Shown here: one piece after another, positions 41,696 to 54,254 of the stretch | Layout: each line of letters opens with the position of its first letter | Position numbering within the stretch: position 1 is the stretch's first letter | Source: Neurospora intermedia | Lineage: Eukaryota > Ascomycota > Sordariomycetes > Sordariales > Sordariaceae | Assembly (NCBI GenBank): GCA_037102815.1 | Contig: BTPP01000003.1 | Coordinates: 434,001 to 498,000 of the forward strand | Direction: 5' to 3' | Length of the DNA stretch: 64,000 nt | Position numbers and translations under genes: made by a program | Notes under the pieces: generated by a model | Seen by the model: the letters and a program-made list of their open reading frames with translations, nothing else | What the model was told of the DNA's origin: nothing | Database searches by the model: none

Positions 41696-43378
41696 ATGGA
41701 CGATGTTGATCCAGATGCACCTCCTCAGAGCAGCGACGACGAAGGACCTGCGGAATCCATGAGAGGCGATTTGACGAACTTATTGCATCGTGGCAGACAG
41801 GGAGAACAAAAGTCAACTTCTCCCTCCAGAGAACACGGTAGCTCTCCAAGAACCGACATCTCCACCAGCTCATCTACAAGGCCGGCGACGCGGCAACGGA
41901 AGAGGTTGCTGGATGAAATTGAGGATGATCAAACTGACCACGAAGGAAGCTCCATCGTACAGCCTCCTCCAAAAAGGGTATCTACGGAAAAGAAGACGGG
42001 TCAGCAACAGTTGGGCAGCCAGCACCAGTCTAGCATCTTCAAATCCAGGAAAGAGATATCAAAAAAATTTGGCAAAAAGAACGGCTTCCAAATACCCAGA
42101 GATACGAAACAGCCAGGGTTCAAAACCCCAAGGGTACTCAAAATACCACCAGCAGCCGCCGAGAATGGAAAGGCGGACGCTCCCAGGACGAACTTTCGAA
42201 TCCCCGATGCGATATCTGGCTCCTCTCCAACCAACGTTTCCTCGGTAACGACACTTCCCAAGACAGGCTCTGGACGATCTCGTATACGACCTGCAAGGTC
42301 AAAATCTGACAAGGAAAAGAGGAAAGCTGAGGAAGAAGCCAAGAAGCGACAGCCGACTATTCTACGAATTCCAAAGGACTTTTCATCTCCCTTCGATTTG
42401 GACAAAGAGTTGGAATCAGGATTCGACGAAGCAGACATTACGCTACCTATACTGCTAAGCTCACCCCTCAAAAATCTCGACTCCGCTCTTGAGTCAAACC
42501 GGAAGCTCGTCTGCCCGATGTGTGACGAGGATGTCGACGAGTCCTTCTTCGAAACCCTTAGAGCGAGGCAAACTAGAATGACTCTTCACCAAGAACAACA
42601 GTTCTGCCTGTCTCACAAGAGGAAATCAGCCAAGGAAGAATGGCAGAACAAGGGATATCCCGACATCGATTGGACTGTGCTGGACGAACGGATAAAGAAG
42701 CACCACAACTTTCTTCGCACCATTCTCAACGGCGGTAAATCCTACTACGCCAATGCCCTCAATGACAAGATCAAGTCGGGCCAGAACAAGACTCTACTGA
42801 AATCGGAGGGGAATCTGACTCCTGGGTACTACGGCATGCGCGGTCTACGGCTTATGTCGGAATACTTGGTCAATGAGTTCTCTTCAGAGCTACGGAAGAG
42901 AGCGGTGCAAGATCGCCTGGTTTCGAAGCGTGGCTATATGGTATACGTACAATCCGTCTTGGTCCCAGAGTTGGCTGTGCGGCTGATTATGGAGGATATG
43001 TCTCAGGAAGGGACAGAGAAAGTGACAGAGGAACAGGCAAGGACTATCATGAAAGACAGCACATGGGTAGGAGAGCTTTTAAACGAAGAAGATGCAGACC
43101 ACGTCTTGTATGAGGACGAAGAAGACGAGGAAAGCCAAAATGATGAGATGGGCCTCAGAGACGAAGACGAGGCTCATCTCAGATACGAGTATGAAAGCAG
43201 GTTGAAAGATGAGGACGAGGAGAGGCCCAAGCGCGAGGATAGAGATGGTGAAAAAGGACAGGATGAAGAGATCAAGTTCAATGGCAAAGATGTCATTCGC
43301 ATCGAGGTTGAGAAGGATGACGACAGTCATTCAACAATATCTTCAATATCCAGTCTATCGGAACTTGGAGATCTTTAA
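41696..43378 (+). CDS. rtc4: Restriction of telomere capping protein 4 (RTC4 domain)
   Basis: An intronless frame of 560 aa from MDDVDPDAPPQSSDDEG. The first 260 residues are Ser/Lys/Pro-rich and disordered, with basic nuclear-localisation-like stretches (RQRKRLLDE, KSDKEKRKAEEEAKKR) and a repeated FKTPRVLKIPP/TNFRIPDA/TILRIPKDF motif pattern. The RTC4 domain spans about residues 272-470: LVCPMCDEDVDESFFE, HQEQQFCLSHKRKSAKEEWQNKGYPDIDW, LTPGYYGMRGLRLMSEYLV and YMVYVQSVLVPELAVRLIMEDM. The tail is extremely acidic (Glu/Asp-rich, about residues 475-540). Yeast Rtc4 is linked genetically to telomere capping; the molecular role is unknown. Cys/His residues in the domain (CPMC...C.SH) could bind zinc. 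An upstream in-frame start at 41611 would add 28 residues. Confidence 0.88.
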   Translation: MDDVDPDAPPQSSDDEGPAESMRGDLTNLLHRGRQGEQKSTSPSREHGSSPRTDISTSSSTRPATRQRKRLLDEIEDDQTDHEGSSIVQPPPKRVSTEKKTGQQQLGSQHQSSIFKSRKEISKKFGKKNGFQIPRDTKQPGFKTPRVLKIPPAAAENGKADAPRTNFRIPDAISGSSPTNVSSVTTLPKTGSGRSRIRPARSKSDKEKRKAEEEAKKRQPTILRIPKDFSSPFDLDKELESGFDEADITLPILLSSPLKNLDSALESNRKLVCPMCDEDVDESFFETLRARQTRMTLHQEQQFCLSHKRKSAKEEWQNKGYPDIDWTVLDERIKKHHNFLRTILNGGKSYYANALNDKIKSGQNKTLLKSEGNLTPGYYGMRGLRLMSEYLVNEFSSELRKRAVQDRLVSKRGYMVYVQSVLVPELAVRLIMEDMSQEGTEKVTEEQARTIMKDSTWVGELLNEEDADHVLYEDEEDEESQNDEMGLRDEDEAHLRYEYESRLKDEDEERPKREDRDGEKGQDEEIKFNGKDVIRIEVEKDDDSHSTISSISSLSELGDL

Positions 43379-46300
43379 TCAATTTACACGCCCGTTTCCC
43401 CGAGAGCACGTGTAAGAACCATAACCTGAGAGTTCACAAAGTCGTCAACCTGAAGGATTTAGTTAGTCGTCGGGAGCACTGTCGATGGGGCTCAAGCGTG
43501 CCAATATTCACATGGCATGTACTGGGAGGAGCAAATAGAACAACCTGTGAGCTGGGTAAGCTTCACTCGTTTCTTATATCCTTGATCGTGCAGCATCTTG
43601 GGCGTTTTTCATCGTCTTGGGCTCACGTCAATGTTCTTCTCCCAAAGCCCCCTTTTCCTTCACAGAACATTCTTGGTTTGTTCCGGGTTGCCATGTAAGT
43701 TGCTGGTTGGAAGGGATTTTGAAGAAACCACCTCTGTTTGTAGAGGTTTCCATTTGTTTCAGGATAGAAACATGCGAAGTCACACATCAGATTCACTGCT
43801 CCGCAATTGCGGCACTACCAGTTATGAAACTAGAGGGAGCTACAACTCTTCAGAACAGGCCCTGCGAACGTTAGCTGTCGCGAATATTCACCCCCATGCA
43901 AACTCCAGGCGGTCCGACTTTGTTTCTTCCAAGCTCGGTAGCTGTTCCAAGTCATTGCCAACTTGTTTTACGCCGAGTTGTATTGGCGGGCATACATCGA
44001 TATGAGCTGCTCTTTGTCCAAGCGGCACCCAACTGGACATCCATGTCATCTCTCCAGCTTCATACTTACCCCTACCCCTCACAGCTGTCTTCCTCTAGAA
44101 GGAACAAAAAAGCAAGGGACTAGCGGGCTACCCTCTGCTCGAGTAGACCCATTCCGACGAACGAGGCTCTCTGTGGCGGGACCCAGGGAGGGAACCCATT
44201 CATCGGGTTTTATCCTTAGATCGAATCACGGGATGCCAACTCGAGCGAAAAGCTCCTCCTCTCTTTGTAGAAGCGTGTGTATAGATGTCCATGAACTAGG
44301 TGTAAAACTCCAGATCGGCTCTGTTTCTTGGCTTTATGTAAGCAACCTTTCACGAAAAGATGGGATGGTGGCAGATCGTGAAATTGGAAATGCAGTCCCG
44401 CTAGGTAGAGGTACCCAACGACGAAAAGCCTACCTACATAGCTATGATTATCCCTCGCCGGGGCAAGCTCTGTTGGTTACAGGTGTAGGTTAGGTGAGTG
44501 GTGGAAAATAGTAGAGGTTAACGACACCCCGTCACCACACGTGTTCGGGTAGCTAGTAGCCCGGCCGGTATTTTGAACCGCGGGCTAAGTGGAATGTTAA
44601 GGCAAGGTCCCTTATTTTACGGGGTAGAGACACCGAGCGACGGCGGACGCTCGCACCTCCCACGTTAATGGGGTCCGGGGACCATAAAGGTACCTACCTC
44701 TACACAGTACGTACCGTGCCTGGCGTCCAATTCTCATACCTATTCCAGCTCTCGACACATTGCATGGTTCCTTGCAGCTGTTGAGAAGTTAGGTTGTGTT
44801 TACAGATGCAGTTCAGAAAATAGGCGCTTTCAGTCGTTCATACTGCGACATTCACCGATTTACATAGTAGACTACTTGGGGGGTTCTGGGCGCCAAGTAA
44901 GACACCTCAAAACAGAAACATCGTGAGCTTCACAAAATACCGACAGGGTTGCGGAGCCTGAGGGAGCATTACCCCCACGCGGAGCGAATTGATGCTGGCG
45001 GCCACCCCTGCAAATCTGCCGTTCCGAATCGATGCACCCTACCTACGCTACCTACTGTACGGCTCACCGATGTGCGCACCATCCGTCCGGGTGCCCTGAC
45101 ATTGACACCAGACACCGACTTGACATGGGTACCTGTAATTTCGGGGTGCTTTGGCGCACAGGAACCTCTCTGATGCACACACTGTGGCCACGGATGGGAA
45201 GCCCAAAAAGTTCTTATGTTTTGTCATCGAGATAATTCGGGCGGTCCCGCTCGTGCGCTGAGATGGCAGATGGGACTGTAGGGTAATACAGGCCCGAACC
45301 GGCAGCAGGTTATGCCGTGCCTCATGTGTCTGCTTTCGGTCGCTGATGTATGTAAATATGTCGGCTTCAGGTGATAACCCATCATAAAATACATGCTCGA
45401 TAAAACAATTGGACGCTTCTTTGAAGAGGCCCTGGCAGTCAGGTTGCATGGACTCCAGCCGAGCATCAACTCGCAGTCCTGAAAGGCTTGGGGTCCTGGA
45501 ACCCAAGTTGAAGACTTGAAGTTGCAGTGGCCGACAACCAGAGGGACAGTGTAAACTACCTTATCCTGATGTTCACACTTGCTCGTCAGCCCCCGTTTCC
45601 TTCTCATGTCTGGAATGGGCAATATCACCGCCCGGGGACCTTTCGGATTCAGCCCGGCTTGTTTATCTTGGGCAGCTCACAGCCGGACACAGGCTCGGAC
45701 TGTCACACAGCTGTAGAGGTAGCGACTCGGTCAAGAAACCCGAGTGCTCTGGCTCTTTTTGAGGCCCTCTGTACTGATTTTGCCTTGGGGCCAATCGCTG
45801 CCACAGTACACTAGGTATTGTCGGAGAGCCCCAAATGCCGACCACTATGTCTAGGGTACCTAGAGGTAGAAGTAGTGATGAGGACTGGACACATAATTGT
45901 CGAGTTTCTGATGGTGGACCATCTTCGTTTGGCGCACATCTCACCCACCACCCTGGTCCGCCGTCCACCCACCCATGTTGGTACCCGGACGCCAGTGACC
46001 TACCGCCCTACCTCCATGCCCACTCACTTGCTGGTGAACATCGACATCTGATCCATTTCCGATTCGTTGCAAATACCTAACAAGTGACGATTAGAACCAC
46101 TTTGCCGGCCCAGCAAAGAGGGCAAACGCGGACCTGGACTAGCCACCCACGAGATAGCCGCTGAACACCTCAACAACACACCAGCATATCGCCAGCAACG
46201 TCTTGGGTTGTCGGGATTCAACGTCCCCATTCTTCGTCCGTCACCACAAGACACGCCCGCCATCTTAGCATCGGACAAGGCCATGACCTGAAAACACTGG

Positions 46301-46379
46301 CCATCCCCATCCTCACGTGGAATGGCTGTGGTCTCCTAGTAGTTGGCATCTTTGTTCCGCTCGCCTCCCGCCGGTGACA
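43379..46379. promoter_or_regulatory. 3-kb upstream region of adenylate cyclase
   Basis: No supportable gene. It carries TACCTAGAGGTA at 45857-45868 and related GGTAGAGGTACC and GGTACCTACCTCTAC strings near 44403 and 44692. Short upstream reading frames at 46016-46051, 46283-46291 and 46322-46339 lie in the probable 5' leader of cr-1. The length fits a strongly regulated gene, but no transcription factor site can be named with confidence. Confidence 0.4.
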
Positions 46380-49300
46380 ATGACGAGAAATGACGGCGGC
46401 TCCCGCTACAGCTCCATCGACAGCGCACAATCCAGCATCACGGCGAAGCCATTTCCCTTGACGCCGACCAGCAGCCTGGGCAGCTCCATGACACGGCCGC
46501 TGTCCCCGTCGCTGCAAGCGGGCAGCAGTAGCAGCAATGGCGGCCACAATGTATCTCGGTCCGCCTCACAGGGTTCGCGCAGGCCCACGCCGACGCGTTT
46601 GAAGACGGATGACGGCACCCAATTTGCGAGGTGAGTTGAAGCGAGCGACGCAGTCTGTTAGTTGTTTCCTGGGGGCTTCGTGGTCCTCGAGCGGTTCTGT
46701 GATACGGATACCTACCCAGTCTTGCTTGCACAGTCCTGTCCTGTCACCGCAACTATCCGGAAACCCCGTTCTTCTTTGCCGTCCCTTCTGTTACATGTCA
46801 AGCCTGTTCTTGCCCTATTTTCCTGCAGTTCAAACTAACGGGTGCATGCGTCGGCCGCCCATCTAAAGCAGGTCATCGAGAGATTTCGAGTCGTCGCAGT
46901 CCCAGCCGCAGTCGTCGCATACGCAGACGCGGTCGCACTCACTGTCACAGGCCACGCTTCAATCATGTTCGCAGCCGCAGTTGTCATTGGATTCCCAGCA
47001 GTCTCAATCCCCTTCTCAGTACCACTCGCAGCAGACGCCGACACAGCAACAACCACAGCAACAAGTATCGCCCACGGGGGGCTCGCGCCTGACCCAGTCG
47101 CCCACTACACCGTCCAATGCGTCTATCCGCGAACACAGAATGAGCGAGCTGGGGGGATATCGTCGTGAAATGGCGGCCATGTTGGACACCACAGGCGGCG
47201 CATTGAGCCGAACGTCATCGCACAGTCAGCAGCAGCAGCAACAACAACAGCAGCAGCAGCAGCAGCAGCAGCAGGGTCACGCTGCAGGATCAGTTTCGGG
47301 TACCTTCAGCAACCTCGGCCAGTACGCTCCGTATCTGGGGGGAAACAACGGCGGCGGGATGTCCATGGGCAGCTTCCTCAATGACTCTACGGATAATCTG
47401 TCGGTAATATCGCAGCTATCGCCGGGCATCCGGCCGATGACGGCACGGCCTTCGCAGGCGTCGGCAGGCAGCATGGAGTTTCCGGATTCGGCATACTACG
47501 ACGATGAGCGGCGGCCGTCGATTGCTTCAATCACAACGACGGCGAGCAGCCAAGGGTCGCGGACTTCCAAGACCCGGGGCGGGCTACAGAAGCTCCAGCA
47601 GTTTTTTGGCGATCGGGACGATTGGCCTGGCCGAGATTCGTCGGAAATTAGCCTGCCCCAGCCGAGTCACTCGGGCCCCATGTCCACAGGGAAGGAACAC
47701 CGATCACACTCTTACAGCCTACCAGGCAGCGGTCGCTCGCACCGGGACCGCAACTACTCCAATGCCACCGATCACCATCCCTCCACCTTTGGCTCCGTCT
47801 CGACTGTCGGCGGGCGAGATAGGGATGCCTCGCCCGTGCCCTCGAGGCCGCGAACCCCAGTGCCTGCGCCCGAAGTTGTGCCGTTTCTGTACCAAGAAGC
47901 CGACGTACGTATAGCCTCGCTCTCTCTTTCTCTCTTTCTCTATTTTTGTCTTCTTTTGTAATCTACTTTCCTTTTTTTTCCATCTCCCCTTCCCCCTCTT
48001 CCCCTCTCTCGTAATGTGTTGTGCTGGTAGCTTGGTAAGAGAGAGTTACAGGAGCAGTAGTATCCCTAGGGGTACCCTACGCTACTTATACCTACTACCT
48101 ACCCTCGCTTGACCCCATATCCACGCCTCGCAAATCTTATCTCTGGCCTTCTCTTTCCTATCCCCACCCCGAGCTATCCCGTTTGGGAATCGCGAATTGG
48201 ATGAGTAGCAGTGGGATCAACATTGGCAATGGCCGCCGGCCGTCTCATTCTTTGCTCCAAACGCAACCCTCGTTTGACGCTTCCTGCAACATGTCGGCGG
48301 TGAGATGATCCCTCCTGCCATCTTCCATCTTCAAGTTCACAACAACCACATTAACAATAAGCCCAAGGCAATGGCTGCGGAATCTTTTACACAACAATGA
48401 CAACGACAGCCTGCCAGTGAGGTGTCGTTGTTGCCCAGCTCCAATCCCGAGAAATCCGCTCTTTCCTGCTATTCTCCAGTCTGAACTCCTCCTGACTGCC
48501 GTGCCTACCAATCCGTATAATAAAAATTACACGAGTAATCTCTTTCGCGGTAACTTAACTGACCATTGCACTAATCACAGGACATCGCTCGCTATGGCGA
48601 AGCACCCGTTCGAACAAGTCTCACTGGCCCCGATCGCGATCGTTACATCGACAGCTCCCAGAACCCACCAAAGACCTCGTCTTCCGCCCGGTCAGGGCAC
48701 TCCATCGTGCACCTACCGGGACATCATAAACACAACAAGAGTAACGAGGATCCAAGGGCTTTGAAGCCATCACTCAGCAGGGAGGATTCGGCAGCCAGTT
48801 TCGCCAGGGATTTCCGCAACGGTTCCAGCTCTATGATGGGCACCCGATCTCGCGCACAGAGTCCAGCGCCCAGTTGGACAGGGACGTCGCGGGGACTCAA
48901 AGCCAACAGTATTTCCGACGGAACATCATCTCCAGCTCCATCGCACAAAAAGGGCATCTTGGGTCGCTTCCGCCGGCACAACAAAGACAAGGAAGATGGC
49001 TCCAGCCTTCGGAGTGGCTCGAACCACACTCTTGTACACCGCCCGTCGAGACAGGACCTTACCCGCGCCGCCGAATCCACCTACCCAGCATCCGTCTACG
49101 TTTCGGACCCTAGCGAGCAACGAGAGGTCCCTGTCCGCCCTGGCTATGTGCGCCAGACGACGGCGCCGGGGTTCACCACGAAACTCTTCACCTCTAAAAA
49201 ATCGAGCTCGGCCAAACAGCCCCAAGATGACATGGACGAGGACATTGGGCCCACTGACATGCACATGGGAGGTGGAACCGTCTATCATCTCGATACGAAC

Positions 49301-52300
49301 CTTAATGATATGGAGGGAATTTTGACCAAGCCTCAACCCATGACTCCCCTGGACAACAGCATATCAATGCGACGCGAATCAGAAAAAATGATTGTCCCGA
49401 TCACGACAGATCCGGAGGGCGCATGGGCTGCCCCGGACAGTTGGGCAGTGCGCGACAACAAAAAGTCTCTCGCCCCTCAGGTAAATGAAGACTTGTGCTC
49501 ACGCCAACCTTCCGAGGACAAGGAGAAGAAAAGCAATTATTACATTCGTGTCTTTAGGTCAGATAGCACCTGGACTACGCTCACCCTGCCCTTGACTGCG
49601 ACAGCTGAGGATGTTATCATGGGTGTGGCGAAAAAGACTTATCTCCCTCCGGGTGCTCAGGACAGCTACTCTCTCCTTATCAAGAAGCACGATTTGTTCA
49701 GGGTCTTGAACAGCGCCGAACAACCCTTGAGAATACAAAAGCGACTCTTTCAGCAGATAGGTTATCAAGAAAAGGATGGCATTGACGAAATCGGTCGCGA
49801 AGACAACAGTTACATTTGTCGATGGGTCTTCCTCAAGGAGAAGGAAGCCGACATGCATTTGCTCTCACCTGACATCAACTTCAGGAACCAGAAGCTCAAT
49901 CATGTTGACCTGTCTGGGCGCAACCTAATAACCATACCGGTACCATTATATCGCAAGGCAGCAGAGATTGTATCCCTCAATCTGTCCAGAAATCTATCCT
50001 TAGATGTCCCTAGAGACTTCATACAAGCTTGCACTGCTCTTCGGGACATCAAGTTCAACAACAACGAGGCGCAGGCCTTACCCAAGAGCTTCGCCACGGC
50101 CAGCAAGCTTACCTATTTAGATGTGTCAAACAATCGCCTCCAGGATCTGGATCATAGCGAACTGAGCAAGCTAACAGGCCTGCTCAAGCTGAACCTCGCC
50201 AACAACTGCTTGCGCAGTCTACCCCCGACGCTTGGAGCCTACAAGTCGCTGCGAACACTTAATATATCCTCCAACTTCCTTGACGTCTTCCCGTCCTTCA
50301 TCTGCGAGTTAGAAACCATCGTCGACCTCGACCTCAGCTTTAATTCAATCAACAACCTGCCCGATAATTTGATGAAGTTGAGAAACCTTGAGAAGTTCGT
50401 GATCACTAACAACCGACTGTCTGGGCCTATATCCGAGAGCATGAGGGACTTAGTCAGCCTTCGGGAGTTGGACATCAGATACAACCAGATCAGTACCATC
50501 GACGTCCTTTCTGACCTACCTCGGTTGGAGATCTTATCCGCCGATCACAACCAGATATCCAAATTCAGTGGGTCCTTTGAAAGACTTCGAAGCTTGAAAC
50601 TCAACTCGAATCCGATTGTCAAGTTTGAAGTCAAAGCACCTGTTCCTACCCTCAAGATTCTCAACCTGTCCAATGCGCAGTTAGCGAGCATCGACGAATC
50701 AATCGACAACCTAATGAACCTTGAGAGGTTGATACTCGACTCTAATTACTTCGTCTCCCTGCCAAACCAAATTGGTAACCTCAAGAAACTTGACCACCTC
50801 AGCATGGCAAACAATCATCTTGGAGAGCTTCCTCCCGAAATCGGCTGCCTGACGGAGCTCCGAACGTTAGACGTCCACGGAAACAACATGCGCAAACTTC
50901 CGAACGAGATTTGGTGGGCGAACAAGCTCGAACATCTCAATGCATCTTCCAACATCTTGACAGAGTTCCCCAAGCCTGCCTCGCGTGCGCCACAAGCGCC
51001 AGGAGAAGCTAGCCCATCTCCAGGTGCATATCCCTTCCCGAACGGCAACAAGAACGGACTCCTTTCGCGGACACCTAGTATGGACGACCTTAATGGGGAT
51101 GCGTCGCGACGCCCTAGCCAGGCTTCTAGTACACTCCTCGGCGTTGCTGTGTCACCCGTGCCATCAGGACCCGACAATAGGAAGAGCTCCATGGTGTCGC
51201 TGTATGGGAAAGGAGGGCGCAAGACCTCTGTCGTATCACGAAGTACGACACAGAGCAGCACTGGAGTAATAACCCCGAGTAACGGCCCTAGGAAAGACTC
51301 CAGTCTGTCTTACCGATTCACCCATACGTTTTCGGGATCTCTGAAGAACCTCTATCTTGCGGACAACCAGCTAGATGACGACGTCTTCGAGGAGCTCAAG
51401 CACCTCCCTGAACTTCGAGTACTCAACCTTTCCTGCAACGATTTGAGCGACATGCCCCAAGGAACGATCAGATCCTGGCCTCAGCTCGTGGAGCTGTACC
51501 TTTCTGGCAACGAACTTACTAGTTTACCTGCAGAGGACTTCCTAGAGGAGCACTGCCTCTTACAGACTCTTCACATCAACGGCAACAAGTTTATCAACCT
51601 ACCCGCAGAAATATCGAGGGCCAAGAAACTTCAGGTTCTGGATTGTAGTAGCAATAATCTGAAGTACAACGTCACCAACGTGCCCTACGATTGGAATTGG
51701 AATTTCAACCGCGATTTGCGGTACTTGAATCTTTCTGGCAACAAGCGATTGGAGATCAAGAACAATTACCGTCAGCCACAAAGCTATAGAGACGATGATT
51801 TTGCTGACACCGACTTTTCGAAGCTGACGAATCTTCGTGTGCTTGGGTTGATGGAAGTAACTCATACTTTACCCAATATCCCTGACCAAACGGAAGACCG
51901 CCGTGTCAGAACCTCCGAAATGAAGGCCGGTGCTTATCTACCGTACGGCATGGCGGACACGCTGGGCAAAAACGAGCACTTGTCTCTTTTCGACCTTGTC
52001 GTACCTCGCCTGGGTTCTGTGGAAACCGATACGCTCGTGGCCTTGTTTGATGGCAAGGAGCTCAGCACTGGTGGTTCGAAGATTGCCAAATTTCTCTATG
52101 AAGAGTTTAGCAGACTGTTCATACTGGAGCTTGAGAAGGTCAAGGGGAAGCCGAACGAGAATCCGTCGGATGCCCTGAGGCGTACTTTCTTGTCGGTCAA
52201 CAAGCTTCTCATGAGCCTCTCTAACAGCGCAGACGAAAGGGGGCTTGACTCGCACCCTAGCAGGAATTACGCCCATACGGTTTTGACCAAGGAAGACCTT

Positions 52301-54254
52301 AATTCGGGCTGCGTAGCTACCGTTGCTTATTTGAGCGAGTTGAAGCTCTACGTCGCCAACGTTGGCGATGTTCAAGGCATGCTCATCCAAGCCAACGGTT
52401 CCTTCAAGATGCTAACCAAAAAGCATGACCCGGCGGACCCCGTTGAGCGCAGTCGCATTCGAAATGCTGGAGGCTGGGTTTCGCGCAACGGACGATTAAA
52501 CGATGTCCTCAATGTGTCTCGTGCGTTTGGTTATACTGAGCTATTACCAGCAGTGCAGGCAGCGCCCGACATCACCGAGCACACCATTGACGACAAAGAT
52601 GAGACAGTGCTCATTGCCAGCAAAGAGTTATGGGAGCATCTTCGGCCAGAGCTCATCGTGGATGTGGCGCGTGAGTGTCGCAGCGATTTGATGAAGGCGT
52701 CTCAGAAGCTTCGCGACCTCGCGATAGCCTATGGGTCAACTAACAAGCTCTTGATCATGATGATTGGCGTTGCAAACCTAAAGCAACGACAAGCGCAGCA
52801 ATTCAAGGGACAGCTCAATGCTACTTTCTCGATGCCGCAAGATGATCCTGGTCATGTGCCACCGAGCGGGATCAAAAGGAGGAAGGTGAGGGCCGAAGGA
52901 CCCCTGGACTCTAATCTCGCGCGCCTTACCGCGGAAGTCCCGCCTCCAACAGGCCAGCTGTCCATCGTGTTCACCGACATCAAAAACTCGACGCAATTAT
53001 GGGAAAACTATCCCGAAGCCATGAGGTTGGCGATCAAGCTTCACAATGAGGTGATGCGGCGACAGCTCAGGATGATTGGTGGCTTCGAAGTCAAGACGGA
53101 AGGAGACGCATTTATGGTTTCTTTCCCCACGGCCACGTCTGCCTTGTTGTGGTGCTTTGCCGTGCAAATGAAACTGCTAACAGTGGATTGGCCCCCTGAA
53201 GTACTGAGTAACAGCAGCTGCCAGCCCATTTATGACCGAAACAATAATCTCATTACCAGAGGTCTCTCAGTTCGGATGGGTGCTCATTGGGGTGAGCCAC
53301 TAGCTGAGCGAGATCCGGTCACAAGACGAATGGACTATTATGGACCCATGGTCAACAAGGCTAGTCGTATCTCCGCTGTCGCTGACGGAGGGCAGATCAC
53401 CGCATCGTCGGATTTCATTACGGAGATTCATCGATGCCTTGAGACCTACAAGGAATCGGTTGATGTTGACGAGGACTCTTTGGAGGACGATGCTACTGCA
53501 AAGGCCATCCGAGCTGAGCTACGGGCATTGAGCAGTCAAGGGTTCGAAGTCAAGGACATGGGCGAGAAGAAGCTCAAGGGCCTTGAGAACCCTGAACTCG
53601 TATACTCGGTATACCCTCATGCGCTTGTGGGCAGAACGGAACAACACCATGCCCATACAGAAAGCGCGCAGAACCAGGCCGCATTGCAGCCCTATGGCGC
53701 TCTTGCAACGCCTAAGCCGGCGACTATGGATCCCGACAGCGAGATACAGTTCGAGCCGGAGACGATCTGGGCGTTGTGGCGTGTTGCGCTGCGCCTTGAA
53801 ATGTTGTGCAGCACGCTCGAGGAGCCTAACGCCCGCGGACTTCAGGCACCGGAGACCGAGCTATTGGAGCGCATGAAGCAAAGGGCTGGAGAGGTTACGG
53901 ACCACTTTCTTTTAAACTTCATGGAACATCAAATCAGCCGGATCGAGGTATGTTGAGCCCAAACAAACCCCTTTGTGCGACGAATCGAGAGACTAAAGTT
54001 TCCAATTACAGACATGCATCACTTCGCTCGCTGTTCGCCACATAGCAATCGGCAGCGGACCAATCACCAAGCTGAATGATCTTCGGGCGCCGATGAACGA
54101 TGTTCTCAGCACTCTAAAGGAACAAATGGACGAGCTCGCGCGGTACAAGGCCAGATACGGGTCTTTGGACCAAGCTGAGACCGACGATGCCACAGACAAC
54201 AACTCAAGTGGTGACGTTGACACGCTAGATGGAAGTGATACAGAGCAAGAATAA
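46380..54254 (+). CDS. cr-1: Adenylate cyclase
   Basis: Exons 46380-46630, 46872-47904, 48581-53947 and 54012-54254 give 2297 aa, close to the 2300 aa I recall for Neurospora crassa CR-1. The N-terminal 700 residues are Ser/Gln-rich and disordered, with a run of 16 Gln from residue 203. A Ras-associating domain follows (YYIRVFRSDSTWTTLTLPL, about 745-840), then some 20 leucine-rich repeats (about 860-1330, interrupted by a Ser-rich insert near 1240-1340). A PP2C-like domain comes next (SAVLTKEDLNSGCVATVAYL equivalent, about 1500-1700), then the class III cyclase domain (GQLSIVFTDIKNSTQLWE, from about residue 1886, with metal-binding Asp in FTDIK) and a helical C-terminus. The enzyme makes cAMP from ATP downstream of Ras and controls conidiation and growth. 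The first acceptor is a tandem AAGCAG. Confidence 0.96.
47227..47274 (+). repeat. Polyglutamine CAG/CAA repeat in adenylate cyclase
   Basis: Sixteen consecutive Gln codons (CAG with three CAA interruptions), in frame. The tract lies in a disordered N-terminal region where length changes would be tolerated. Confidence 0.95.

Noticed and set aside
44500-44700. GC-rich block with palindromic pieces upstream of cr-1, considered as an rRNA or 5S gene fragment
   Set aside because: I could not match it to the 5S rRNA pattern I know for Neurospora, and no internal promoter boxes were seen.
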